Part shown: piece by piece, positions 1-7,807 of the stretch
How positions within the stretch are numbered: the stretch's first letter is position 1
Layout: each line of letters opens with the position of its first letter
Assembly: GCA_031547305.1 (NCBI GenBank)
Contig: JAVBSC010000039.1
Span: forward strand, 1-64,000
Reading direction: 5' to 3'
Origin: JAVBSC01 sp031547305
GTDB lineage: Bacteria; Desulfobacterota; Desulfovibrionia; Desulfovibrionales; Desulfovibrionaceae
DNA: 64,000 bases
Program-made: the position numbers and the translations under genes
The notes under the pieces: model-generated
The model's database searches: none
The model's input: only the letters and a program-made list of their open reading frames with translations
Told to the model about the DNA's origin: nothing

Positions 1-726
1 CTGCTGGCGGAAAAGCCGGACTGCATAGTGGGCCTGCCGGCCCAGGTGCGCCGTCTGGCCCTGCTCTGCCCGCAAGCCAGACCAAGGACCGTGCTGCTCA
101 GCGCGGATTTTCTGCCAAATGCCGTGCGCGCCGGCCTGGAACGAATCTGGGGCTGCGAAGTCTTCGATCACTACGGCTCCACGGAAAGCGGCTACGGCGG
201 CGGCGTGGAATGCGCCGCGCACAGCGGCTACCATTTGCGCGAAGCGGACCTGCTGCTGGAAATAGTGAACCCGGACACCGGACGCCAGCTTCCGGACGGC
301 GAGACCGGCGAGGTGGTCTTCAGCACCCTGACCCGGCGGGCCATGCCGCTCATCCGCTACCGGACCGGGGATCTGGCCAGGATGCTTCCCGGCCCCTGCC
401 CTTGCGGTTCTCCATTAAGACGTCTGGGCAAGGCCCAGGGCAGAATCAGCGGCCGCGCGCCCAGGGCTGGCGGGCAAGGCATCGCCATTCACGACCTGGA
501 CGAACTGCTGTTCTCCCGCCCGGATTTGCTGGACTACTCCGCCAGCCTCCGGGACGGCCTTTTGCGCATCCGGGCGGAATTCCTGAACCCCTCGGCCACG
601 GAACAAGCCCTGTCCGACTTGCGGGCTTTTTTGCGCCCAAGGCTTGGCCAGCCCTTTGAGCTTGAAGGCAAAACCGCCGCTCCAGGCGCCCCCGTTGGTC
701 TTAAGCGCGCCATCGCGCGGGATTGA
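1..726 (+). CDS. AMP-dependent acyl-CoA ligase, C-terminal part (5' end outside window)
   Basis: The frame is open from the first base, so the start lies upstream; 241 codons are visible. They cover the C-terminal half of an adenylate-forming enzyme of the phenylacetate-CoA ligase type. The motif YGSTESGYG (about codons 57-65) is the nucleotide/acyl-binding loop and LIRYRTGDLARM (about codon 118) is the conserved YRTGD hinge. The family activates a carboxylate with ATP to acyl-AMP and then to a thioester. From memory it resembles the Desulfovibrio DVU_1553-type ligases that sit beside molybdenum aldehyde oxidoreductase genes; that context cannot be checked here. It converges on the minus-strand operon and shares a bidirectional terminator with it. 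Family assignment is firm, substrate unknown. Confidence 0.8.
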   Translation: MLAEKPDCIVGLPAQVRRLALLCPQARPRTVLLSADFLPNAVRAGLERIWGCEVFDHYGSTESGYGGGVECAAHSGYHLREADLLLEIVNPDTGRQLPDGETGEVVFSTLTRRAMPLIRYRTGDLARMLPGPCPCGSPLRRLGKAQGRISGRAPRAGGQGIAIHDLDELLFSRPDLLDYSASLRDGLLRIRAEFLNPSATEQALSDLRAFLRPRLGQPFELEGKTAAPGAPVGLKRAIARD

Positions 727-753
727 CCGTTATAAATGCCGCGCCGCCGCGAA

Positions 754-793
754 AAAGGCATGGATTCCCGAGACCGCCGGAATCCATGCCTTT
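754..793. terminator. Bidirectional intrinsic terminator
   Basis: A perfect 15-bp stem, AAAGGCATGGATTCC at 754-768 and its complement at 779-793, encloses a 10-nt loop. It is followed by TTTAATTTTT on the plus strand and by a run of five T on the minus strand. It lies between two convergent stop codons (726 and 808), so it should end both the ligase transcript and the LacI/sulfatase operon. Confidence 0.9.
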
Positions 794-807
794 AATTTTT
801 ATGGTTT

Positions 808-2061
808 CTACTGCAGCACGCCTTCCAGCTTAAGCTGGTAACTGTCCAGAATCTGCTTGACCGGCTTGTCCGTTGTGATGATCTCCTGAATGCCGGTCAT
901 CACCAGAATGGCAACCTTGGCGTAGTTGGGGCCGGAAGGCAGGTTGACGATATAAGGCACGGCGTACTTCATGGAGCCCTGGCGGCCCTGGTCGTCAAAC
1001 ATGCCCGGAGCCAGCGTTTCATAGTCCTTGACCGGCGGGAGGAACCCCACCGGGCCGTGATACTTGTTCAGGGCGGACTTGCTGCCCACCAGGTATTCCA
1101 CAAACTTGGCCACGGCTTCCTTGTGTTTGGTGCTCTTAATGACCACCAGAGTGTGATCGTCCGGGGTGGCGATATGCCTGCCGGAAGGCCCGAGCGGAGA
1201 AGGCATGGGACTCCAGGTCTTCACGTACTCGTCGTCGTTCGTGTACTTGTTGAACAGATTGAAAAAGCCGCGATGCTGGGCGCTGTCCAGGCTGAAGAGC
1301 ACCCGGCCCTGGGCGGCCATGGGGCGGAACTCGCCAAAGCGCTTGCCGGGCAGGGTGTAGCCCAGCTTGACCATGCGGCGGATCCACTCCCCGAATTTGA
1401 CCATGTTCTCGGAATTGAACTTGGCGGTATTGCCCTTGATGACCTCATATTCGAACATGTTCATGTAGTTCCAGATGTGCGAGAAGCCCACGGTGCGGAT
1501 GGTGGTGTCCACCTGGAAGCCGATGACGTCCGGGATTTGCTCCTTGGCCTTTTTCATCATCTCTTCCATTTCCTCAATGGTCTTGGGGGGGCCGTCGTAG
1601 CCGATCTGCCTGGCGATCTTCTTGTTGTAGTGGAAGGTCATGGTATTGGGAGACCAGAGAATCGCGCTGTGCTTGTCCCCCACCCGGACCTCTTCGTAGA
1701 ATTGATCGAAAAGCCGGTTGGTGAAGGAGGCCGGATACAAATCCTCGGACGGCAGCAGCGCGCCCATGCTGTAGACCACGGCCGCGTCCGCCACATGCAG
1801 TTGGGCCACGTCCGGAGGGTTGCCGCCCATGATCATGACGATGAGCTGGTTGCGGATGTCGCCCACGCCAATGGGGATGTTCTTGATTTTAATGTCCGGA
1901 TTCTCTTTTTCAAAGTCGTCAATGACCTTAAGAATAACCTTGGGCACTTCCTCCGAGGAAGCGAAGTTAAGAAAGCTGATCTCCACCTTTTCCGCCGCGT
2001 AGGCCTGGACCGGCATAGCGCACAGCAACGCGAACAAGGCTAAACAAAGCATCTTACGCAT
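808..2061 (-). CDS. Extracellular solute-binding protein, ABC sugar-type (family 1)
   Basis: 417 residues with a clear signal peptide: MRK, a hydrophobic stretch, and a probable cut after AYA near residue 22. The body has the fold signature of periplasmic binding proteins for sugars and oligosaccharides, including the MGGNPPDVAQ region (about residues 77-86) where the family's G-PDV motif lies. It would capture a solute in the periplasm for an ABC importer. The start is set by a strong GGAGGGAA ribosome site just upstream. It is the last gene of the LacI-sulfatase-PHP operon, 30 nt after the PHP gene. Oddly, no permease or ATPase gene is beside it, so it is an orphan or works with components elsewhere. 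By context the ligand may be a sulfated or otherwise modified sugar; this is inference. Confidence 0.87.
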   Translation of the reverse strand: MRKMLCLALFALLCAMPVQAYAAEKVEISFLNFASSEEVPKVILKVIDDFEKENPDIKIKNIPIGVGDIRNQLIVMIMGGNPPDVAQLHVADAAVVYSMGALLPSEDLYPASFTNRLFDQFYEEVRVGDKHSAILWSPNTMTFHYNKKIARQIGYDGPPKTIEEMEEMMKKAKEQIPDVIGFQVDTTIRTVGFSHIWNYMNMFEYEVIKGNTAKFNSENMVKFGEWIRRMVKLGYTLPGKRFGEFRPMAAQGRVLFSLDSAQHRGFFNLFNKYTNDDEYVKTWSPMPSPLGPSGRHIATPDDHTLVVIKSTKHKEAVAKFVEYLVGSKSALNKYHGPVGFLPPVKDYETLAPGMFDDQGRQGSMKYAVPYIVNLPSGPNYAKVAILVMTGIQEIITTDKPVKQILDSYQLKLEGVLQ

Positions 2062-2091
2062 GGTTCCCTCCGTTTATATGTATAAAGACCG

Positions 2092-3621
2092 TCATTCACA
2101 AAAGATCGGGCTGGTCCAGGCGACGTCGCCGTTCCTGAGCCAGATGCGCAGCCGGTAGTTTGAGCCGGGGCAAAGCTTCAGCCGCCGCTCCGCCCGCAAG
2201 GTGTAGCCCAGCTCCGGCACGGCCCGGCGCACCCGCACCTTGTGGGCGTTATGCCAGTATAAATCGTCGCGGTAGTGCTCCACCTTGCCAAAGGTGCGCT
2301 CGGCCAGGCGCACGCTGTCCTCGTATTGGGCGAAAATGCGCGAGCCTTTCAGCAAATCGGCCACCGGCATCGGAATATCCAGACCATCCACGCTCAAAGT
2401 CAGCACATCGGCCAGGCCGGCTTCCACCTCAAAGACGAAGCCTTCCTTTTTTACCGGGCTTGGGCCCATCCAGTGCCCGGTTTCCGTGCCCAGGTAGGTG
2501 GTCAGGGAAAATTCGCAGGAATTGTCCGTCCGGACGCGCAGAGCCTGGCCGTAGCTGTTCCAGCATTTTTCCACGGACAGGATGCGGCGCGGCACTTTAA
2601 GGCCGCCCTGCCAGTGTTTGACCAGCATGTCTTTGTAAAAGCGCGGATTCGGCCCCCAGCCGAACTCCACCTTGAACTTGAGGTTGAAGACCTCCGGCAG
2701 GGCCTGGCGTTCCCAGACGCCGGAATGAACGATGGTTTCCTCCGGGATGCTGTCGCGCAGGATTTCCACCCGGTCCACGGCCTCGGCGGCAGCCACGCCC
2801 AGGCGCAAATCCCCCGCTCCACCGGCCGGAATGACCGCGCCCATGGGCGCGCCGTCAATACTGAAGTCAATGTCCATGCGGCCCCGGCTGACGCCATAGA
2901 CCCGGCGGGCCTTAAGCCCCTCCCAGATTTTTTCCCGGCTGGCGTCTTCCGCCAGCACGCACATCAGGCCGTGGTCGTACACGCCCGGCACGTTGTGGTT
3001 GTCGCCGGAGGCAATGGCTCCGACGCGCAGCCCCAGCTCAAGCCCGCGCTCGTAGCAGGTCTGGCCGGTGCGCGGCCCCATATGCAAATGGCGCTCCATG
3101 TCAAAGGGGCCGGTGTCGTTCTCGCTGGAGCCGTGGCTGGAATAGATTTCCGCAAAGGGAGAGAACGTTTCGTCGTGGGTGGACCAGTTCTTGCCCCGGC
3201 TGTTCAACTGGTAGGCCAGGTGGTGCGGCACCGCGATCGCTTCCGCGTTGCGAAAGCTTTCACGCAAATCCTGATAGCGCAGAGGATGGAGCATGGGCGG
3301 ATCATCGCCAAGGAAAAATACGTTGTGATCCCCGTCCAGGCCGGCCCCGTGCCATTCGTAGCCCATGAACACGGGCCAGCCCCCGGCGTTGCTCCGGCGC
3401 GCAAAGGCGCGCAGCTTTTCCCAATCCGCCCGCAAATCCTCCGCCGGAATCAAATCTTCCAAAGGCGCGCCGGATTCGCTTTTGCGCATGTAAAAGGGGT
3501 AGTAGGCCACGGGCCAGAAATCCAGAACCTCCCTGGCCTGCTCCAGCCATTTGGGCAACTCGTCCATCTGGTTGTGGTGGATGTTGGCATGCAGATCCGA
3601 CCAGAGTTTCTTCCAGCCCAT
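2092..3621 (-). CDS. PHP-domain metal-dependent hydrolase-like protein (DUF3604-like)
   Basis: 509 residues, no signal peptide. The N-terminus reads SDLHANIHHNQ (about residues 8-18), the first metal-binding motif of PHP-domain hydrolases. Further His/Asp clusters follow: FMGYEWHGAG with DGDHN, AVPHHLAY, YSSHGSSEND and ASGDNHNVPG, all plausible ligands of a polynuclear metal centre. The C-terminal 250 residues are beta-rich and of unknown role. PHP enzymes hydrolyse phosphoesters and related bonds; the substrate here is unknown. It lies 18 nt downstream of the sulfatase and 30 nt upstream of the binding protein, so the three are very probably co-transcribed and may process the same imported compound. 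CAGGAGAG precedes the ATG. Family call is good, function open. Confidence 0.72.
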   Translation of the reverse strand: MGWKKLWSDLHANIHHNQMDELPKWLEQAREVLDFWPVAYYPFYMRKSESGAPLEDLIPAEDLRADWEKLRAFARRSNAGGWPVFMGYEWHGAGLDGDHNVFFLGDDPPMLHPLRYQDLRESFRNAEAIAVPHHLAYQLNSRGKNWSTHDETFSPFAEIYSSHGSSENDTGPFDMERHLHMGPRTGQTCYERGLELGLRVGAIASGDNHNVPGVYDHGLMCVLAEDASREKIWEGLKARRVYGVSRGRMDIDFSIDGAPMGAVIPAGGAGDLRLGVAAAEAVDRVEILRDSIPEETIVHSGVWERQALPEVFNLKFKVEFGWGPNPRFYKDMLVKHWQGGLKVPRRILSVEKCWNSYGQALRVRTDNSCEFSLTTYLGTETGHWMGPSPVKKEGFVFEVEAGLADVLTLSVDGLDIPMPVADLLKGSRIFAQYEDSVRLAERTFGKVEHYRDDLYWHNAHKVRVRRAVPELGYTLRAERRLKLCPGSNYRLRIWLRNGDVAWTSPIFCE

Positions 3622-3639
3622 TTCAGACTCTCCTGAAAA

Positions 3640-4980
3640 TTACTCCAATTCATTCCAGTCACGCATAAAGACCCGCTCGTTGTACGACAAGCTGGCCGGG
3701 TAATTGACCAGGGCCGTATCCGGCGGAATCATCACGCCCAGGCGCGCCGGATCCTCCGTGCGCTCCAGCCAGCCGTCCAAAAGGGCGCGCATTTGCGCAA
3801 GGTCCGGGGCAAAATCCGGATTATCCGCCAGATTAAGACGTTCCTGCGGGTCGTTCAGCACGTCAAAAAGCGCCTCGCGCGCCTGGGGCCGCTTATAATA
3901 TCCGCCTTCCACGCGCCTGGCCTTGTCCGGGCTTTCATCCACGTTGCTGGGCCTGGGCAGGGCGTTGGGGCTGAAACGGCGGATATACTTGTATTCCCTG
4001 GTGCGCGCGCAACGCTGGGGGTCATAGGCAACATGGAAGGAGGTTTCCGCGAACACGGCGTCCCGCACGGACTCGGCCCGGCCTTCCAGAAGCGGGAGCA
4101 GGGAAACTCCCTGCAGCCCGGCGGGCTTTTCCAGGCCCAGCAATTCACAGAGCGTTGGGAAAACATCCAGATGCGAGACCAGGGCGTCGCTGGCCCGGCC
4201 GGCCAGCCTGTTGCCCGGATATTTGATAATCAGCGACACGCCGATGCCGGCATCGTACAGGGTGGCCTTCATTTCAGGGAAGGCCAGGCCGTGGTCCGTG
4301 GTGAACATGACCAGGGTCTCGCCCTCCAGGCCGCCGGTCCGTAAGGCTTCCAGCAGCGTGCCCACGCAGCGGTCCGCGATTTTGGCGGATTCGACGAAAC
4401 GGGCCATGTCCCGGCGGTTGGCCGGCAGATCCGGGATTGGCGCGGGCGGCAGCACATAGTCCGGCTCGGCATCGGAAGGCAGGGGCGGAAAATCGCGGTG
4501 CGTGCTGAACAGCCCCAGGGAAAGGAAAAACGGCCGGTCATGCTTTTGCCGCAAAAAATCCGCCGCCAGGCCGGCGTTTTCCAAATCAAAGGCCGCCCAA
4601 TCCCGGCCGAACTGCCCCATGGAATAATCCTGCGATCCCAGAATGCGCTCGTAGCCGAGGGTTTGCGGGTCTTTGGCCTCGTGCTGGATGCCGGCCAGAA
4701 CGGTTTCAAACCCGCTCTCTTTCAGAAAATGCGCCAGGTGCTCCCGGGGTTCGAACAGGGAAAAGCCCCGGTGCGCCAGGCCCCACATGCCGTTGTTGTG
4801 CGGCATGCGTCCGGTCAGAAGCGCGGCCCGGCTGGGCGAGCAGGTGGGCGCGGCGCAACAGGCGTTGCGAAAAAGCGTTCCTTCACGGGCCAGGCCCTGC
4901 AGGTTCGGGGTGGGCACGGCCTGGCCGTAAGGCTGGATGTACCGCCCGGTATCATGGGTATGCAGGTAAATGACGTTCAT
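3640..4980 (-). CDS. Sulfatase, Cys-type, probably cytoplasmic
   Basis: 446 residues from the ATG at 4980, whose upstream AAGGATC serves as ribosome site; a longer frame upstream is only the shadow of the LacI gene. The sulfatase signature CSPSRAALLTGR starts at Cys47, the residue converted to formylglycine in active enzymes. His9-Asp10 near the N-terminus and TTDHGLAFPE provide further metal ligands. There is no signal peptide, so it should act inside the cell on an imported sulfate ester or sulfamate, releasing sulfate. It looks most like the N-sulfoglucosamine sulfohydrolase-like branch, but the substrate cannot be read from the sequence. It is the second gene of the LacI operon. Maturation would fit the anSME encoded at 7808-8923. 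Confidence 0.87.
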   Translation of the reverse strand: MNVIYLHTHDTGRYIQPYGQAVPTPNLQGLAREGTLFRNACCAAPTCSPSRAALLTGRMPHNNGMWGLAHRGFSLFEPREHLAHFLKESGFETVLAGIQHEAKDPQTLGYERILGSQDYSMGQFGRDWAAFDLENAGLAADFLRQKHDRPFFLSLGLFSTHRDFPPLPSDAEPDYVLPPAPIPDLPANRRDMARFVESAKIADRCVGTLLEALRTGGLEGETLVMFTTDHGLAFPEMKATLYDAGIGVSLIIKYPGNRLAGRASDALVSHLDVFPTLCELLGLEKPAGLQGVSLLPLLEGRAESVRDAVFAETSFHVAYDPQRCARTREYKYIRRFSPNALPRPSNVDESPDKARRVEGGYYKRPQAREALFDVLNDPQERLNLADNPDFAPDLAQMRALLDGWLERTEDPARLGVMIPPDTALVNYPASLSYNERVFMRDWNELE

Positions 4981-5008
4981 AGGCGTGATCCTTGCGGACG
5001 CCGGATTT

Positions 5009-6031
5009 TCAACTTCCCGGCGCACCGTCGCTTTTTTGCAGATGATAGATGGACTTGACCTTGTGGAAAGCGGATGGCGAATCCGCGCCGGAAATCCTGG
5101 CGACAAGCAGTTCCGAAGCGGTAATGCCCGCGTGCTCCGGATTCTGGATGATGCAGGGGAAGCGCAGACCCAGCTTGTCCATGCTGTTGCGCATGGCAAA
5201 GCCGGCCACGTCCACCCGCCGGAGCGCTTCCGGCCCGCGCCGGTTCAGGGCCATGAAGGCGTATTCCAGAAAATCCCCGCCAAAGGCGATAAGCGCCGGA
5301 CGCCGTCCCAGAAGGGAACTTTCGTATAAAGCGTTGACCGCCTGGTTGGCGTTGTCCGTATTGTGGCAGTTGTAGAACAGCCTGGCCCGCTCCAAATCCG
5401 CATCCGTCTCGGCAAAGGCCCGGCGCGCGCCCTTAAGGCACTGCCGCGTGCTGGCCGCCTGCTCCGCCCCGAAGAGCATGCCCACTTCGTCGCAGGCATG
5501 GTTTCGCAGCATAAAGCCGACAAGCCGGCAGGCGTTTTCCTCGTAATCGGCGGCTACCACGTCGCAGTCGATATCCTCCGGCCGGTCCAGAATAACCAGG
5601 CGGCCGTGCCGCGCGGCCACCCCGCGCAAAAAGGCGGTGTTCTGCCCGCAGGGCGCGACGATCAGCCCGGCTGCCCGCTGGTTCAGGAGCTCCTGGATGA
5701 AAAAGCGCTCCTTGTCGCCGTCGTTGTCCGTCCGGCAGATGCAGGCGACGTATTTGCGTTCGTAGAAGTAGTCGCTGATCGCCGCGCAGACCTTGGCGAA
5801 AAAATACTCCAAGTGCGGCACAACCACGCCGATGGTGTTGGAATGGCCGCGCTTGAGGTTGCGGGCAAAGGCGTTGGGCTCGTAATCGAGCTCACGGATG
5901 GCGGTCTTAATGTTGTAGGCGGCCAGGGGCTGAACGCTCTTGGGGTCCGCCAGGTAGCGGGACACCGAGCTGATGGATACCCCGGCCTGGCTGGCGACGT
6001 CGTGGATGGTGATTTTTTTCTCTTTGCGCAT
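5009..6031 (-). CDS. LacI-family transcriptional regulator
   Basis: 340 residues. An N-terminal helix-turn-helix, ITIHDVASQAGVSISSVSRY (about residues 7-26), is followed by the hinge helix region around NAFARNLKRG and a periplasmic-binding-protein-like effector domain starting NTIGVVVPHL. Such proteins usually repress a sugar-use operon until a small sugar binds. The gene is first in its operon, 28 nt upstream of the sulfatase. Two LacI-type palindromes lie at 6075-6088 and 6255-6268 in its own promoter region, so autoregulation of the whole operon is likely. The ribosome site before the ATG is weak, which may keep repressor levels low. Confidence 0.92.
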   Translation of the reverse strand: MRKEKKITIHDVASQAGVSISSVSRYLADPKSVQPLAAYNIKTAIRELDYEPNAFARNLKRGHSNTIGVVVPHLEYFFAKVCAAISDYFYERKYVACICRTDNDGDKERFFIQELLNQRAAGLIVAPCGQNTAFLRGVAARHGRLVILDRPEDIDCDVVAADYEENACRLVGFMLRNHACDEVGMLFGAEQAASTRQCLKGARRAFAETDADLERARLFYNCHNTDNANQAVNALYESSLLGRRPALIAFGGDFLEYAFMALNRRGPEALRRVDVAGFAMRNSMDKLGLRFPCIIQNPEHAGITASELLVARISGADSPSAFHKVKSIYHLQKSDGAPGS

Positions 6032-6074
6032 TCTTGTCCGGCCTTTTTGCGGGGACTGACAGCAATCATGCCTG

Positions 6075-6088
6075 AGAAAATGTTTTCA
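6075..6088 (-). promoter_or_regulatory. LacI-type operator O1, promoter-proximal
   Basis: The minus strand reads TGAAAACATTTTCT, matching 12 of 14 positions of the perfect palindrome at 6255-6268. It sits about 10 nt downstream of the -10 element proposed at 6097-6102, so a bound repressor would cover the start of transcription. Confidence 0.68.
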
Positions 6089-6096
6089 TTGATTTT

Positions 6097-6125
6097 TTGC
6101 TATCCGCAAAACCGCCATCTGTCAA
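6097..6125 (-). promoter_or_regulatory. Sigma-70-type promoter of the LacI/sulfatase operon
   Basis: The minus strand has a consensus -35 TTGACA (6120-6125), a 17-nt spacer and TAGCAA as a poor -10 (6097-6102). Transcription would start near 6090, at the edge of operator O1. The weak -10 is the main doubt. Confidence 0.5.
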
Positions 6126-6254
6126 TACGCGTTCTGTCGCATGTAGATATTCTAGATGTAATATAAGAATATTATTGAAAATTTTATGTTATAAGCACAT
6201 CATTTTATCTGGCGAACCACAGCGCTGAAGATAGCTTATCTTTTATATATTTAC

Positions 6255-6268
6255 TGAAAACGTTTTCA
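6255..6268. promoter_or_regulatory. LacI-type operator O2, distal perfect palindrome
   Basis: TGAAAACGTTTTCA is a perfect 14-bp palindrome with the central CG typical of LacI/GalR-family operators. Its centre is 180 bp from that of O1, a distance compatible with repression by DNA looping. The rest of the 393-base gap 6032-6424 is AT-rich and holds no gene I can support. Confidence 0.78.
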
Positions 6269-6289
6269 AAAATTCCATAAAAACAATCC

Positions 6290-6317
6290 ACGTTGCGGAA
6301 CGCGCGCCCCGCAACGT
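6290..6317. other. Stem-loop downstream of the nitroreductase gene
   Basis: A perfect 9-bp stem (ACGTTGCGG at 6290-6298 with its complement at 6309-6317) has a 10-nt loop and, on the minus strand, is followed by GGATTGTTTTT. It lies about 110 nt after the nitroreductase stop and could be its terminator, shielding the LacI operon; the T-run is offset, so this is tentative. Confidence 0.4.
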
Positions 6318-6360
6318 TCAGACCGCTTCCAAACGCCCGCGGGCGCTTGAAAAGCTTCAC

Positions 6361-6395
6361 GACATTTCAACTTCGAAATGCCGTGCCGTGGCCGA
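6361..6395 (-). repeat. Dispersed 35-bp palindrome-containing repeat, copy A
   Basis: Read on the minus strand, this segment matches 34420-34454 on the plus strand at 31 of 35 positions. Its core is an imperfect inverted repeat, CATTTC...GAAATG. It lies just after the nitroreductase stop. Function unknown; a REP-like element or protein-binding site are both possible. Confidence 0.55.
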
Positions 6396-6424
6396 CGGCG
6401 GCCGTTGCGGCAACATCGCCAGGA

Positions 6425-6991
6425 TTATTCGCCTGTAATCGTCACCGTATGTTCCATCCGGTCCAGGGCGTTCGCCGGCATCCGCTCCGGGTAGCCGAAC
6501 GCGCCGCAACCGTGGATGCGGTGCTTCGCCGGCACGCCGAGGGCGGCCGTGTGGGAACGGAAGGCCGCTTCGTCGTTCAGGGCGTTCAACTGGTTGATCC
6601 AGCAGGAGCCGATGCCCAGGGAGCGGGCCGCCAGAAACATATTGCCGAGCACCAGGGCGGCATCCGCCTCCGGAGCGGCCGACACCGCCGGGTCCACGGA
6701 AACAATAATAAAGGTGGGCGCATGGTAGTTGACGGTATAGCCGTCCTTGCCCACCATATCCTTGTACTTGTTTTCCGGCATTCTGGCGGTGGCGGCCTTG
6801 ACTTCGCGGGTCAGGGCGTCAATGCGTTCCGCGCCCCGGATTACCGCCAGATGCCAGGCCTGGGTATTCCGGGCGCTCGGGGCGTGTAATCCCGCCTGGA
6901 GAATCAGGTCCAGATCCGCGCGGGGGAACTGCTCCGGCTTGTAGCGCCGCACGCTGCGCCGCTCCAGAATGGTCCGGATTGTTTCATTCAT
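6425..6991 (-). CDS. Nitroreductase-family FMN oxidoreductase
   Basis: 188 residues from the ATG at 6991, which follows GGAGAAAATGCC; a longer frame reaching to 7093 would run into the toxin gene. The N-terminal TILERRSVRRYK and the APSARNTQAWH segment are typical FMN-binding motifs of the nitroreductase family, and the C-terminal GCGAFGYPER also fits. These homodimeric flavoproteins use NAD(P)H to reduce nitro groups, quinones, enoates or similar compounds. It stands alone between the LacI promoter region and the toxin-antitoxin pair. The physiological substrate is unknown. Confidence 0.85.
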   Translation of the reverse strand: MNETIRTILERRSVRRYKPEQFPRADLDLILQAGLHAPSARNTQAWHLAVIRGAERIDALTREVKAATARMPENKYKDMVGKDGYTVNYHAPTFIIVSVDPAVSAAPEADAALVLGNMFLAARSLGIGSCWINQLNALNDEAAFRSHTAALGVPAKHRIHGCGAFGYPERMPANALDRMEHTVTITGE

Positions 6992-7049
6992 GGCATTTTC
7001 TCCTTGTTTTGACTTAGCGGACGCCGTGCTTTTAAGGGCACAACTGGCT

Positions 7050-7427
7050 TCAAATGCGCATAACCAGCGAAGTATATCGGGCAAGCGCTCCATCGCCGGT
7101 AATCAGCCGCATGGGTTCGGCCATGGCCTGGGCCACCAGCATATGATCAAAAGGGTCATTGTGGTGTCTGGGAATTGTCGCCAGCATTTCCGCATGCGAA
7201 CCAAGGAGCGGCAACTCCATAAAACCGCTTTCCCGCGCGGCGGCGCGAAGTTCCGGCAAAGAAGCGTCCAGCTTGCCGATGCGCGCTTTGATCGCGATTT
7301 CCCACCAGGAGACGGCACTGACAAAAACTTCGCTCTCGTCGGCAAGCAAAAGCTCCCTCACCGGTTCGATACGCGGCGAGTTTGCCAACGCCCAAAGCAG
7401 GACGTTCGTGTCCAGGAGCAGCCTCAC
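7050..7427 (-). CDS. vapC: PIN-domain ribonuclease toxin (VapC family)
   Basis: 125 residues. The opening LLLDTNVLLWAL carries the first acidic metal ligand of PIN domains, EIAIKARIGK the conserved Glu, and RHHNDPFDHMLVAQA the HNDPFD motif with its acidic pair; LITGDGAL supplies the last Asp. Such proteins cleave RNA, often initiator tRNA or rRNA, when released from their antitoxin. The start overlaps the stop of the upstream antitoxin gene by 4 nt, the usual translationally coupled layout. No stop or frameshift breaks it, so it is probably functional. Confidence 0.9.
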   Translation of the reverse strand: MRLLLDTNVLLWALANSPRIEPVRELLLADESEVFVSAVSWWEIAIKARIGKLDASLPELRAAARESGFMELPLLGSHAEMLATIPRHHNDPFDHMLVAQAMAEPMRLITGDGALARYTSLVMRI

Positions 7428-7672
7428 TGCAAATTACCCTCAAAAGCGGCAAGAAGTTCCGGGGGCAGTGGGGCGTCAAAGTCGTCAGGGACGATCAGCT
7501 TGCCTTCCAGAAGACCAAGGCGTTTTTTAGGCCTGGAACACGCGGCTGAGGCAAGAACGGCCTCCGCCCGGCCATAACTGCCGATAAAGATGACCTCTCC
7601 GTTGGCCGCGCGTTTGACCAGTTGCGATAACGAACTCTTTGCCTGGTGCATGGAGACAACGGTTGTCGGCAT
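7424..7672 (-). CDS. Antitoxin of the Phd/YefM type
   Basis: 82 residues. The N-terminal MHQAKSSLSQLVKRAANGE matches the DNA-binding start of Phd/YefM antitoxins (a short helix followed by LxxLVxxAxxGE). The acidic, proline-rich C-terminal tail, PDDFDAPLPPELLAAFEG, is what typically wraps the toxin. It precedes vapC with a 4-nt overlap and very likely represses its own promoter at 7725-7753. A GGAGGTGG ribosome site lies directly upstream. Confidence 0.88.
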   Translation of the reverse strand: MPTTVVSMHQAKSSLSQLVKRAANGEVIFIGSYGRAEAVLASAACSRPKKRLGLLEGKLIVPDDFDAPLPPELLAAFEGNLQ

Positions 7673-7724
7673 ACTCCACCTCCAAATATCTTAAAGCGGA
7701 TCGACTTTGAAACGCCCTACTACA

Positions 7725-7753
7725 GACTTAGCCAGGGCTTAGCCCGAAGTCAA
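7725..7753 (-). promoter_or_regulatory. Promoter and overlapping palindrome of the toxin-antitoxin operon
   Basis: The minus strand shows TTGACT (7748-7753), 17 nt, then TAAGTC (7725-7730) as a weak -10. The interval is itself an interrupted palindrome with GACTT/AAGTC arms and a GGGCT-A-AGCCC core, a plausible site for autorepression by the antitoxin. Confidence 0.5.
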
Positions 7754-7807
7754 GGAATTTTATACCTTGGGAAGCTTGTTGCCGCGTCCTGCCGGCGCGG
7801 CCACGCT

